Source of the DNA: Occultella kanbiaonis | Lineage (GTDB): Bacteria; Actinomycetota; Actinomycetes; Actinomycetales; Beutenbergiaceae | Length of the DNA stretch: 64,000 bases | Assembly: GCF_009708215.1 (NCBI RefSeq) | Contig: NZ_CP046175.1 | Coordinates: forward strand, 3,534,001-3,598,000 | Reading direction: 5' to 3' | Shown: positions 26,990 to 34,911 of the stretch, one piece after another | Layout: each line of letters begins with the position of its first letter | Numbering within the stretch: the stretch's first letter is position 1 | Made by a program: the position numbers and the translations under genes | The notes under the pieces: generated by a model | What the model was told of the DNA's origin: nothing | The model's input: the letters and a program-made list of their open reading frames with translations, nothing else | The model's database searches: none

Positions 26990-27100
26990 GCTTGCTCCGC
27001 ATCGAATGACCGGAACCAGGTCGTCACCCGGGGCACCCCACCGCAGTTGGAGGGTTGCCGGTCAGCAAGCCGGGGCTGTGCGCTGACACTCAAGACCTTG
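26990..27100 (-). ncRNA. SAM-IV-type riboswitch
   Basis: Minus-strand RNA reads GGTCTTGAGTGTCAGCGC, then AGCCCCGGCTTGCTGACCGG, CAACCCTCCAACTGCGGTGG and GGTGCCCCGGGTGACGACC. These are the conserved blocks of the actinobacterial SAM-IV aptamer: a GGTC/GACC closing stem, GCTGRCCGGCAACCCTCC core, CGGTGGGGTGCCCCGGGTGA pseudoknot region. It binds S-adenosylmethionine and normally switches sulfur or methionine genes off. A promoter ends just upstream. It lies about 270 bases before the monooxygenase start, with the cysteine-rich leader in between. Exact 3' edge uncertain. Confidence 0.88.
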
Positions 27101-27106
27101 GGGATA

Positions 27107-27136
27107 AGTCTAGGAGGCCCTTTGATGACGTGTCAA
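27107..27136 (-). promoter_or_regulatory. sigma-70-type promoter of the riboswitch transcript
   Basis: Minus strand TTGACA (27136-27131), 18-base spacer, TAGACT (27112-27107). Transcription would begin around 27100, right at the closing stem of the riboswitch. Confidence 0.75.
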
Positions 27137-27159
27137 CAAATCCGTGCGGTCCGTACGGA

Positions 27160-28965
27160 TCAACATGTCGGGGTGGGATCTGCGCCGTCCAGGCGAGCCG
27201 AGGTCCACTCCACCAGTTCGTCGGTGAGCGCAGAGTCCGCCGCGACCAGGCTCAGGTGGTCCAGACCGGTGTACTCGCGGTAGTCGAGGGACTGCCCGGC
27301 GGCGCACTGCGCGCTCACCCAGGTCCGCTGCATCGACGGCAGCACGAGCGTGTCGGCGTCGCCCTGCGCGACGAGGACCGGCACGTCGATGAGGTCGGTG
27401 GGGCTGTTGTCCCGCAGTGCGGTCCCGAGGGCACCGTCGAGTGCCTCGTCGACGAACACCGGGTCGAACAACTGCGAGGCCGCGACGCCCGCGGCGAGGG
27501 CGTCCCGGCCCTCGAAGCACAGTGCACCGATCCGTTCCACCACGGACTCGGTGCCCGGGGTGAGGACGTCGTCGACGCCGAGCTCCGGGTAGTACTGGGC
27601 CCACGAGGCGGCGATGTAGGCCGAGACGACCTTTCCGGCGACCTTGTCCTTGATGCCGGCCGCGAGGCGGTACAGGTCGGTGGCCGGCGCCATCGCCGCG
27701 ACCCCCACGACGGTGAACTCCGGCGCGTACTCGGGGGCGACGATCGCCGTCCAGAGCGCGCCGTGACCGCCTTGCGAGTGCCCCCACACCGCCGTCGTCT
27801 CGGACAGAGCCAGCCCCTCGATCTGATGGGCCGCACGGAGCGCGTCCAGCACGTCGCGGCCGGCCTCCTCGCCGACCAGGTAGGGGTGCGGACCCGCCGT
27901 GCCGAGGCCGACGTAGTCGGTGAGTACCCCGGCCCAGCCCTGGGCGACCATGTCCTCGAGCGCGGCACCCGCACCGCCCCCGAACGGGGCCGGTGCGAGC
28001 GAGGGTGCGCAGCGCGGCACGATCCCGGTGGTGCCGTGGGCAACCGAGACCACCGGCAGCGCCTCCGCGGTTCGGTCGGCCGGCGCGATCACGGTGCCGC
28101 TGGCGACCGCGGGCGAACCGTCCGCGTGGGTCGTCGTGTACAGGATGCGCCAACCGTCGGCGCCGGGTGGCACTCCGCTCGAGAGCGGCTCGAGCCGCAG
28201 GAGCTGTCCCGGCGCGTCCGGTACCGCGATCGGTGGGGTGTAGAACCCGTCCGGCACCACCTCGGGCCCGCCGGCCCGCAGCCAGTAGGTGCCACCGGCC
28301 AGGAGCACCGCGACCAGCAGGGCTGCGATCCCGACGGCGAGGGCGCCCCCGCGCCGCAGCCGTCCCGCCGGCCGCCGTGGGTCTCGCGCCCCGGAGTCGT
28401 CCGAACCCTGCCTGCGCCGCACCATCGCCAACGCGGCCGGGATCCCGAGCACCAGGCCCGCGTAGACGAGGAACGCACCGAAGATCACCCCCACGGCGAG
28501 CACGGTCAGGACCGGCCAGGCCTGGGCGAGCGCGGCGAACAGCAGCGCCGCGACCCCGGCGAACGCGGCACCGGCCCGCGCGGCCCGGGTACCGCGGATC
28601 GCACCGACGATGCCCGCGATCCCGCTCGCTGCCAGCGCCACGGACGCGACGGTGACCAGTCCCGGCAGCGTGAGCCCGCGCCACAACACGACGAACGCGC
28701 CCAGGCCGACCAGCAGCACCGCGAGGACGACGTCTACCCGGGCGATCGATGACCCACCCGCCTGCAGGTACCGGGCCACGCCGGCGAGCACGAGGCCGGC
28801 TGCCACAAGTCCGACGAGCAGGTGGATACCGGCGCCGGACGCGACCGTGATGAGCACGACCCCGAGCAGGACCATCAACGCGCCGACCACCACGGCCACG
28901 GCGGGCGGGGCCGGCTGCGGATCCAGGGGGCGCCATCGCCGTGCCTGCTCGGTCCCTGCGGTCAC
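27160..28965 (-). CDS. secretory-lipase-family hydrolase fused to a multi-helix membrane domain
   Basis: A 601-residue protein. Residues about 20-205 hold six or so membrane helices in HdeD-like pairs (VVVGALMVLLGVVLI, GLVAAGLVLAGVARYL, VLAVLLVGLGAFVVLW, etc.), then a further helix (GGALAVGIAALLVAVLLAGGTYWL), then an extracellular alpha/beta hydrolase of the secretory lipase family: VSVAHGTTGI, nucleophile VWGHSQGGHGAL, acid QGDADTLVLP, His in GLDHLSLV. GTG 28965 chosen for the GGGGGAG just upstream. The substrate is probably an ester outside the cell. Confidence 0.85.
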   Translation of the reverse strand: MTAGTEQARRWRPLDPQPAPPAVAVVVGALMVLLGVVLITVASGAGIHLLVGLVAAGLVLAGVARYLQAGGSSIARVDVVLAVLLVGLGAFVVLWRGLTLPGLVTVASVALAASGIAGIVGAIRGTRAARAGAAFAGVAALLFAALAQAWPVLTVLAVGVIFGAFLVYAGLVLGIPAALAMVRRRQGSDDSGARDPRRPAGRLRRGGALAVGIAALLVAVLLAGGTYWLRAGGPEVVPDGFYTPPIAVPDAPGQLLRLEPLSSGVPPGADGWRILYTTTHADGSPAVASGTVIAPADRTAEALPVVSVAHGTTGIVPRCAPSLAPAPFGGGAGAALEDMVAQGWAGVLTDYVGLGTAGPHPYLVGEEAGRDVLDALRAAHQIEGLALSETTAVWGHSQGGHGALWTAIVAPEYAPEFTVVGVAAMAPATDLYRLAAGIKDKVAGKVVSAYIAASWAQYYPELGVDDVLTPGTESVVERIGALCFEGRDALAAGVAASQLFDPVFVDEALDGALGTALRDNSPTDLIDVPVLVAQGDADTLVLPSMQRTWVSAQCAAGQSLDYREYTGLDHLSLVAADSALTDELVEWTSARLDGADPTPTC

Positions 28966-29201
28966 GACGCTCCCCCAACCCGCCGGTCGGGTGCCGGCAC
29001 TCGTGGGCCGAACCGGCCCGGGGAGCCAGTCTGGCGCACCTGCGACCGCCGCGCCGCCGTGCCCTTCCACGGACGGGCCATCTCGCCATTCGGGATTCCC
29101 CGGACGTCCCCGAACCGGGTGACGGCCCGGCGGTAGCGTCGGGCCAAGGGAGCACGCCCTAGGCACCCGACCAGTCAGATCGCCGAGTTCGGACGGGAAC
29201 G

Positions 29202-29744
29202 ATGACCACCACTCTCACCACCCTCAGCGGGAACCCGCGACGGGGCTCTCGCACTCTCGCCGTGGCCGAGGCCGCCGCCACCCGGATCGTCGGTCTGGTC
29301 GGTGGGTCCGCCCAGGTCGACGGCCGCGTGATCGAGCTCGCCGATCTCGCCGGGCAGTTGTTCGCACCGGAGCACCCCGAGGCGGACGCGGCGCTGGACC
29401 GGGTTGCCGGTTCAGACGTCCTCGTCGTGGCGACTCCGGTCTACAAGGCGAGCTACACCGGACTGCTCAAGTCCTTCCTCGACCTCTACGGCGCGAACGG
29501 GTTGCGCGGGGTCGTCGCCCTGCCCGTCGTGGTCAGCGGCAACCCGGCCCACCTGCTCTCCACCGACATCCACCTGCGGTCGCTGTTGGTGGAGCTCGGC
29601 GCGAGCGTCCCCACCCGCGGGCTCGGGGTGGTGGAGTCGCAGCTGGGCACGATCGAGGACGTCCTGGACGCCTGGTTCGCCGACCACGGCGGGCTCCTGC
29701 GTGGCGCGGTCACCGCCCGGGCGGGCGCGGGGGCGGCGGCATGA
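29202..29744 (+). CDS. NAD(P)H-dependent FMN reductase
   Basis: A 180-residue flavodoxin-fold reductase. TTLSGNPRRGSRT is the phosphate-binding loop, VATPVYKASYTGLLKSFLDLYGANGL the flavin-contacting stretch, then PVVVSGNPAHLLSTDIHLR. Close in style to MsuE/SsuE, which feed FMNH2 to sulfonate monooxygenases. Overlaps the next flavin reductase gene by four bases. Divergent from the lipase gene. Confidence 0.9.
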   Translation: MTTTLTTLSGNPRRGSRTLAVAEAAATRIVGLVGGSAQVDGRVIELADLAGQLFAPEHPEADAALDRVAGSDVLVVATPVYKASYTGLLKSFLDLYGANGLRGVVALPVVVSGNPAHLLSTDIHLRSLLVELGASVPTRGLGVVESQLGTIEDVLDAWFADHGGLLRGAVTARAGAGAAA

Positions 29745-30304
29745 GCGCCGAGACGCTGAGCGACCTGGAGCGCCTGCTCGCCGAGCAGGACGAGCCCCAG
29801 TTGAATGCCGACGAGTACAAACAGGTCTTCCGCCAGCACCCCGCCGGGGTCGCTGTCGTGACGTTCAACGGTTCGGGCACGGAGGCTGTCGACCCGGTGC
29901 CGGTCGGTTTCACCGCGACGTCGGTCATCTCGGTGTCCGCCGCTCCCCCGCTGCTCGCGTTCTCGATCGCATCGACGTCCTCGTCCTGGCCGGCGCTGAG
30001 CCAGACCGGCACGGTGGTCGTGAACTTCCTCGACGGCCCGTCCGCGCATCTGTCGACCACCTTCGCGACGAGTGGCATCGACCGGTTCGCCGATGCCCCG
30101 TGGCACCGGCTGAGCACCGGTGAACCCACCCTGACCGAGGCCTGCGCCCGCGTCCGGGGGCGCGTGGTGCAGCGGATCCCGGCCGGCGACAGCTACCTGG
30201 TCACCCTGCGGGCACTCAGCGCCCAGATCCCCAGGACCGGCTCGCCGCTGGTCTACCACGACCGCAGCTACCACCAGATCGGCGGGCACAGCCGGCTGGC
30301 CTGA
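29741..30304 (+). CDS. flavin reductase, FMN-binding split-barrel family
   Basis: A 187-residue protein. After a 25-residue acidic helix it shows FRQHPAGVAVVTF, PVGFTATSVISVSAAPPLLAFSI, VVNFLDGPSAHLSTTFA and LVYHDRSYHQIG, typical of DIM6/NTAB-type flavin reductases that partner two-component monooxygenases. ATGA overlap with the FMN reductase shows translational coupling. Probably serves the luciferase-like monooxygenase encoded on the other strand nearby. Confidence 0.9.
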   Translation: MSAETLSDLERLLAEQDEPQLNADEYKQVFRQHPAGVAVVTFNGSGTEAVDPVPVGFTATSVISVSAAPPLLAFSIASTSSSWPALSQTGTVVVNFLDGPSAHLSTTFATSGIDRFADAPWHRLSTGEPTLTEACARVRGRVVQRIPAGDSYLVTLRALSAQIPRTGSPLVYHDRSYHQIGGHSRLA

Positions 30305-30305
30305 T

Positions 30306-30334
30306 CCCGGCCGAACCGGCCCACCGGGGCCGGG
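30306..30334. terminator. hairpin between convergent genes
   Basis: CCCGGCC/GGCCGGG seven-base stem with a 15-base loop between the flavin reductase and the convergent membrane protein gene. Confidence 0.45.
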
Positions 30335-30344
30335 TGACCGGAGG

Positions 30345-32204
30345 TCAGGACCAGTCCGGCAGGAACGCCTTCGTGGCGGCATCGATCGCGATCGAGTACG
30401 TCCAGTCGGTGCGCCGGGTGGACCCCCACGCCTGCCAGCCCTGCCGGTCACTGTGCGCGAGCACGGTGACGCCGTCCGGCACCCAGGGTCCGGCGATCGG
30501 CGCGAAGAACGGGATCGCCCCCACCGCGCCGATGAAGGTTGCCCAGCGCCGGGCGATCTGGCTGCGCTTCCACGGACCGAGGACCACCATCACCCGGCGG
30601 TGCTGCAGGTAGTTCGCCACCAGCTCGATCTCCCACGCGAAACCCTGACGGACCTCGAGGGGGGTCGCGCTGAGCACCACCGCCCGAGCCGTCTGCGCGT
30701 ACCGGGCCACGTGCTGCTGCCACTCGTCGTTGCTGAAGCTGGCCCGCGCCGCTCCGATCGGGGCGATCCGCGCGCCGGGCGGCGCGATCGCGATCACCGG
30801 CCCGGACATCGAGAGCTGCTGGACGAGCACCTCCTCGAACCGCACCTGGCGGAACAGGCTGAGTGCCCCGAACAGCCCTCGGCGTCGCAGCAGGCCCGGC
30901 AGCTTCAGCGAGTCCTCGTCGAAGCTGCGCAGGTACAGGTAGTGCGGGCGGGTGTCCTGGGCGAGGGCATCCGCCACCGAGGCCGCGCGGATCCGCCGCC
31001 CGAACTCGTCGAGGGCGACGAGCAGGGCGATGGCCACGAGTAGCAAGGGCACCAGCCAGATCCGCTGGTCGCCGGCGAAGGCCCGCGCGATCGGGTAGAG
31101 CGGCCCCGCGAGCGGCTCCCAGCGCCCGGAGAGCCCGGCCCCGGAGTCCACCGGCCAGCCACCGCTGGCGCCCGCATACCAGTTCAGCAGCACGAAGACG
31201 ACCAGGATCACCGGCAGCAGGCCGTACGCGATGGTGCTCAGGGCCATGCCGACGCCGCCCCGAACGCTGAGGCTGCCGAGCCGGGTGGGCCGCACGTCCT
31301 CCACCGGGTGCGGCGGGATGAGGCGGTACATCAGGGCGATGAGCCCGACCAGGACCGCGAGCGCGAGCAGCACGGCGAGCGCCGCAGAGGTGTCCCCGGC
31401 GATGACCGAGTTCAGTTCGACGAGGCCCAGGAAAGCGGCGAAGAACCAGACGACCATCCGGATCCGCCGCTTCCACCGGGCGCCCAGCACCACCCGGGTC
31501 AGGTCGTGGTACCGGGGTGAGGTCGAGCCGGACCGGTACCGGGGGCGGCGCGCGAACGCGATCAGCCGGAAGGGTCCGACGAAGATCACCCAGATGAACA
31601 CCACGAACACGATCGTCTGCACGAGCACGTCGCTGAGGTTGTAGGCGGGGGTGTTGACCCGGTTGTACCCGTCCGCGGCCAGGGTGTCCTGCAGGTCCAG
31701 GGCGAACGGCCCGATCCGGCCGGCGCACGCTCGCGGGTCGGCCTCGCACGGCATCCGCAGCTCGACGAGCGCGGTCGAGTCCTCCGCGCTGGTGATCCAC
31801 TGCGAGCGGAGCTCGGCGTCGCCACCGTTCCAGCGGACCCGCTCCTCGCCGTCGAGCACCTGGACCTCCGTGACCGGCCGGCCCGGGATCCCCCGCCACT
31901 CGGCCAGACCGATGGCTTCGTCGTCGTCGTCACAGACGGCGTACCACAGGGTCAGCTCCTCGCCCGCGCCGGGGCCCTGCCAGCGCCACTGCTGCGCGGT
32001 GCCGCAGCCGGGCGCGTCCCCGACGCTCTCGTCGACGGCGGAGGTGAGCAGGAACCAGTCGTCCCCGGGTGCCCACGGCGGGTCCCCGGCCGGAGCCGCG
32101 GAGGCCGACGGCGCACCGAACGCTCCGAGGAGCACGGCCACCAGGGTGGCGGCAAGGCCGAGCAGGACGCGCCGGGCCGGGCGCGCTGGGGCAAGCGACG
32201 TCAC
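30345..32204 (-). CDS. membrane protein with C-terminal TIR-like/RSF-motif cytoplasmic domain
   Basis: A 619-residue protein, third gene of a coupled cassette. Signal peptide at residues 12-35, an extracellular domain of about 150 residues with paired cysteines (PGCGTAQQW, PCEADPRACAG), then six or so membrane helices between about 180 and 400. The cytoplasmic domain begins HYLYLRSFDEDSLKLP and continues FEEVLVQQLSMSGPVIAIAPPGARIAPIGAAR, DEWQQHVARYAQTARAVVLSA, GFAWEIELVANYLQHRRVMVVLGPW. This pattern resembles TIR/SLOG-type Rossmannoid effectors, but I cannot name a family with certainty. Start GTG 32204 gives a GTGA overlap with the SLOG gene. Confidence 0.75.
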   Translation of the reverse strand: MTSLAPARPARRVLLGLAATLVAVLLGAFGAPSASAAPAGDPPWAPGDDWFLLTSAVDESVGDAPGCGTAQQWRWQGPGAGEELTLWYAVCDDDDEAIGLAEWRGIPGRPVTEVQVLDGEERVRWNGGDAELRSQWITSAEDSTALVELRMPCEADPRACAGRIGPFALDLQDTLAADGYNRVNTPAYNLSDVLVQTIVFVVFIWVIFVGPFRLIAFARRPRYRSGSTSPRYHDLTRVVLGARWKRRIRMVVWFFAAFLGLVELNSVIAGDTSAALAVLLALAVLVGLIALMYRLIPPHPVEDVRPTRLGSLSVRGGVGMALSTIAYGLLPVILVVFVLLNWYAGASGGWPVDSGAGLSGRWEPLAGPLYPIARAFAGDQRIWLVPLLLVAIALLVALDEFGRRIRAASVADALAQDTRPHYLYLRSFDEDSLKLPGLLRRRGLFGALSLFRQVRFEEVLVQQLSMSGPVIAIAPPGARIAPIGAARASFSNDEWQQHVARYAQTARAVVLSATPLEVRQGFAWEIELVANYLQHRRVMVVLGPWKRSQIARRWATFIGAVGAIPFFAPIAGPWVPDGVTVLAHSDRQGWQAWGSTRRTDWTYSIAIDAATKAFLPDWS

Positions 32205-32755
32205 GCCGGCCTCGCGTAGCCGTCCGGCCACACGACGGCGACCTCGATGCCGCCGGCGCGGGCGGCGTCGACGATCTGCGCCGTGCCGCCGATGCCGCGC
32301 TCGCGCTGCCCGTCCCAGACGGCGAGGAGCAGGTCGGCTCCCTCGAGCACGGCCAGCCCGGCCGCCAGATAGGCGTCCGGCGAGGGCTCGGGGTGGTCGA
32401 GCACGCGGACCGAGGCGGCCCGCGCCAGCAGGGCCCGGAACGGGGCCCGGTAGTCGGCCGGGAGGGTCTCGGCATAGCCGTCGGCGGGCAGCACCACGTC
32501 GAGCTGCAGGCCGAGCGACAGCGCGATCCCGGCCGCCAGCTGGTCGGCCCCCTCGGCCAGGCTGCTGACCAGATGGGCCGGCCCACCCGACCGGCCCGGC
32601 GGGCCATCAGCGTGGCCATCAGCGTGGCCGCCGACGGAGCCGTCGGCCTCGTCGACGGCGTACGGGACGAGCACGGCCCGCACGCCCCGTGCGATCACGT
32701 CCCGGGCGGCGTCGTCGTAGTTCCGGTGGCCCGTGACGGCGATCCTGGCGCTCAT
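32201..32755 (-). CDS. SLOG-family (Rossmannoid nucleotide-binding) protein
   Basis: A 184-residue protein. RIAVTGHRNYDD at the N-terminus, LVSSLAEGADQLAAGIALSLGLQLDVVLPADGYAE, a helix FRALLARAASVRVLDHP, and DLLLAVWDGQRERGIGGTAQIVDAARAGGIEVAVVW. These are the phosphate-binding and ligand motifs of the SLOG superfamily, predicted to sense or process nucleotide-derived signals in bacterial conflict systems. Histidine-rich insert (GGHADGHADG) between residues 40 and 50. Overlaps both neighbours by four bases. Confidence 0.85.
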   Translation of the reverse strand: MSARIAVTGHRNYDDAARDVIARGVRAVLVPYAVDEADGSVGGHADGHADGPPGRSGGPAHLVSSLAEGADQLAAGIALSLGLQLDVVLPADGYAETLPADYRAPFRALLARAASVRVLDHPEPSPDAYLAAGLAVLEGADLLLAVWDGQRERGIGGTAQIVDAARAGGIEVAVVWPDGYARPA

Positions 32756-33702
32756 CCGACCGACTCGTCCGGGGTTCGGCCCGGCTCGGCGGTGCGCAGC
32801 GACTGCCAGGTGGTCAGCTCGTCGGCGAGCACCGCCTCGGCACGCGCCACGAACGTGGTCCAGTCCGCCTCGGCGATCCCCTCGCGGGTCCAGGCGACCA
32901 GGGTGGCCAGGTGGCTGGCGGTGCGGCCGTAGATCTCGTGCGTCTTGCGGTGCTGGCGCATCTGGCTCCAGGCCCCGAACACTGCGGCGAGGGCACCGAA
33001 CACGCCGAGCAGGTCGAGGTCGATGATGTTGGCGGCCTTGAGCACGGCGGCGGCCAGACCCGCGGCCTCGGCGAGCAGCATCGCGAGGAACCAGCGGTCA
33101 GCGAGCACGCCGTGCCGGCGGCTCTTGCGGGCGTACCAGGTCATCTGTTCGACGATGCGCCCCGTGATGTACGCGTCCCGGCGCGTGGCGAAGTCGGCCT
33201 CGCGCAGGTCCGACATGGCACGGGTGACGTACTCGAGGTTCTGGCCGTGGGTGGCCAGCGTCACGCCCAGGTCGGCGATCTCGTCGTTCTGGGCCGCCAG
33301 GAACATCCGCCGCGCCCGGGGCCCGTCCAGGTCCGGGCCGAACGGAGCGCCCTGCACCGCGAAGCGCCAGCTGTCCGCCTTCGCCGACTCCGCCACGGAG
33401 CGGGCCCGCAGCCAGTGGGACTCGGAGTCCTTGGTGTTCAGGTACACGCGCAGCAGCAGACTGGCACCGAAGCAGACGGCACCGAGGACGGCGACGATGT
33501 CGGCACCGGAGCCCGGCAGCGGGATGGAGAACGTGCCGCAGAGGGCGGCCAGGACCAGCAGGGTGTAGTGCACCCGCATGCCGCGCACGAACGTCGTCTG
33601 TGACCTGACGGCCACGTCGTCGGCGGCGGCGACCACCCCCGAGAGGTCCTCGTCACGCAGGATGCCCGGCGGGCGCACGCTCGGCTCCGACCTCTGGCTC
33701 AT
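32752..33702 (-). CDS. SLATT-domain (DUF4231-like) two-helix membrane protein
   Basis: A 316-residue protein, first gene of the cassette. Two helix pairs are visible: RVHYTLLVLAALCGTFSIPLPG with IVAVLGAVCFGASLLLRVYL, and FLAMLLAEAAGLAAAVLKAANI with LLGVFGALAAVFGAW. Between them is the SLATT signature region HWLRARSVAESAKADSWRFAVQGAPF, plus a long helical stretch with YITGRIVEQMTWYARKSRRH. SLATT proteins associate with SLOG and nucleotide-second-messenger enzymes and are predicted pore-forming effectors. Starts 57 bases downstream of proB. Confidence 0.85.
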   Translation of the reverse strand: MSQRSEPSVRPPGILRDEDLSGVVAAADDVAVRSQTTFVRGMRVHYTLLVLAALCGTFSIPLPGSGADIVAVLGAVCFGASLLLRVYLNTKDSESHWLRARSVAESAKADSWRFAVQGAPFGPDLDGPRARRMFLAAQNDEIADLGVTLATHGQNLEYVTRAMSDLREADFATRRDAYITGRIVEQMTWYARKSRRHGVLADRWFLAMLLAEAAGLAAAVLKAANIIDLDLLGVFGALAAVFGAWSQMRQHRKTHEIYGRTASHLATLVAWTREGIAEADWTTFVARAEAVLADELTTWQSLRTAEPGRTPDESVG

Positions 33703-33759
33703 GCATCCCTCCGGCGATCCATCGACGGCTCAGCCTAATGGCCTCCAGCGGCCACGTGG

Positions 33760-34911
33760 TCAGGTTCCGCGGTAGGGACGCACCTGCACCAGGTCGTCGC
33801 GGTGGACCACCTCGCGGGCGTTGCCGTCCCCGAACCGCTCCCGCAGCTGCACCGAGGTGGCACCCATCCGTTCGGGCAGCTCGTCGGCGGAGTAGGCGAC
33901 CAGTCCCCGGGCCACCACGGTGCCGTCCGCGGCGGCGATCTCCACCGGGTCCCCCGCCTCGAAGGTGCCCTCGACGCCGATCAGGCCGGCGGCGAGCAGG
34001 GACTTCTTCCCGACCGTGAGCGCGCGGACCGCGCCGTCGTCGATGATCAGCCGACCGCTGGTGTGGGCAGCGTGCGCCAGCCACAGGCGCCGCGTCTGGA
34101 TCCGGCGACCGGTGGCCGAGAACCAGGTGCCGACGTCCTCGCCGGCGAGCGCGGCGGCGGCGTTCGCGGCACTGGTCAGGATGACCGGCACACCGGAACC
34201 GACGGCGATCTGGGCGGCCTCGACCTTCGTCACCATGCCGCCGGTGCCCACGTGCGACCCCTTGGCGGTCAGCTCGATGCCCTCGAGATCCGCGGGCGAG
34301 TCCACGCGGGCGACCCTGCTCGAGCCGGGCCGGCTCGGCGGGCCGTCGTAGAGCGCGTCGACGTCCGAGAGCAGCAGCAGTCCGTCGGCGCGGACAAGAT
34401 GCGTGACCAGGGCCGCGAGGCGGTCGTTGTCGCCGAACCGGATCTCGTGGGTGGCGACGGCGTCGTTCTCGTTCACGATCGGGATCACGCCGAGCGCGAG
34501 CAGACGCACCAGGGCCCGCTGGGCGTTCCGGTAGTGGCTGCGCCGGATCACGTCCTCGACGGTCAGCAGGACCTGCCCCACGGTGCGCCGGTGCGCCGCG
34601 AAGGCCCGGGTGTAGTGCGCCATCAACAGGCCCTGGCCCACGCTCGCCGCCGCCTGTGCGGTGGCGAGGTCCTTCGGGCGGGAACTCAGTCCGAGCACGG
34701 TGAGCGCGGACGCGATCGCACCGGAGGAGACCAGGATCACCTGTCCGCCGGCCGCCACCCGGGCGGCGAGGACGTCGGTGAGCGCCCGCAGCCGCTCGAC
34801 GTCGAGTCGCCCGGCCTCATCGGTGAGCGACGACGACCCGACCTTCACCACGAGCCGCCGTGCCCGGGCGGGATCGGCGAACGCCGCGCGATCGGTGAGC
34901 TCCGCCGTCAT
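33760..34911 (-). CDS. proB: glutamate 5-kinase
   Basis: ATP-dependent first step of proline synthesis. The 383-residue protein has an amino-acid kinase domain ([68 protein letters not shown]) and a C-terminal PUA domain ([29 protein letters not shown]). ATG 34911 overlaps the obgE stop by four bases. The next gene downstream should be proA by synteny, but accessory genes intervene. Confidence 0.96.
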   Translation of the reverse strand: MTAELTDRAAFADPARARRLVVKVGSSSLTDEAGRLDVERLRALTDVLAARVAAGGQVILVSSGAIASALTVLGLSSRPKDLATAQAAASVGQGLLMAHYTRAFAAHRRTVGQVLLTVEDVIRRSHYRNAQRALVRLLALGVIPIVNENDAVATHEIRFGDNDRLAALVTHLVRADGLLLLSDVDALYDGPPSRPGSSRVARVDSPADLEGIELTAKGSHVGTGGMVTKVEAAQIAVGSGVPVILTSAANAAAALAGEDVGTWFSATGRRIQTRRLWLAHAAHTSGRLIIDDGAVRALTVGKKSLLAAGLIGVEGTFEAGDPVEIAAADGTVVARGLVAYSADELPERMGATSVQLRERFGDGNAREVVHRDDLVQVRPYRGT

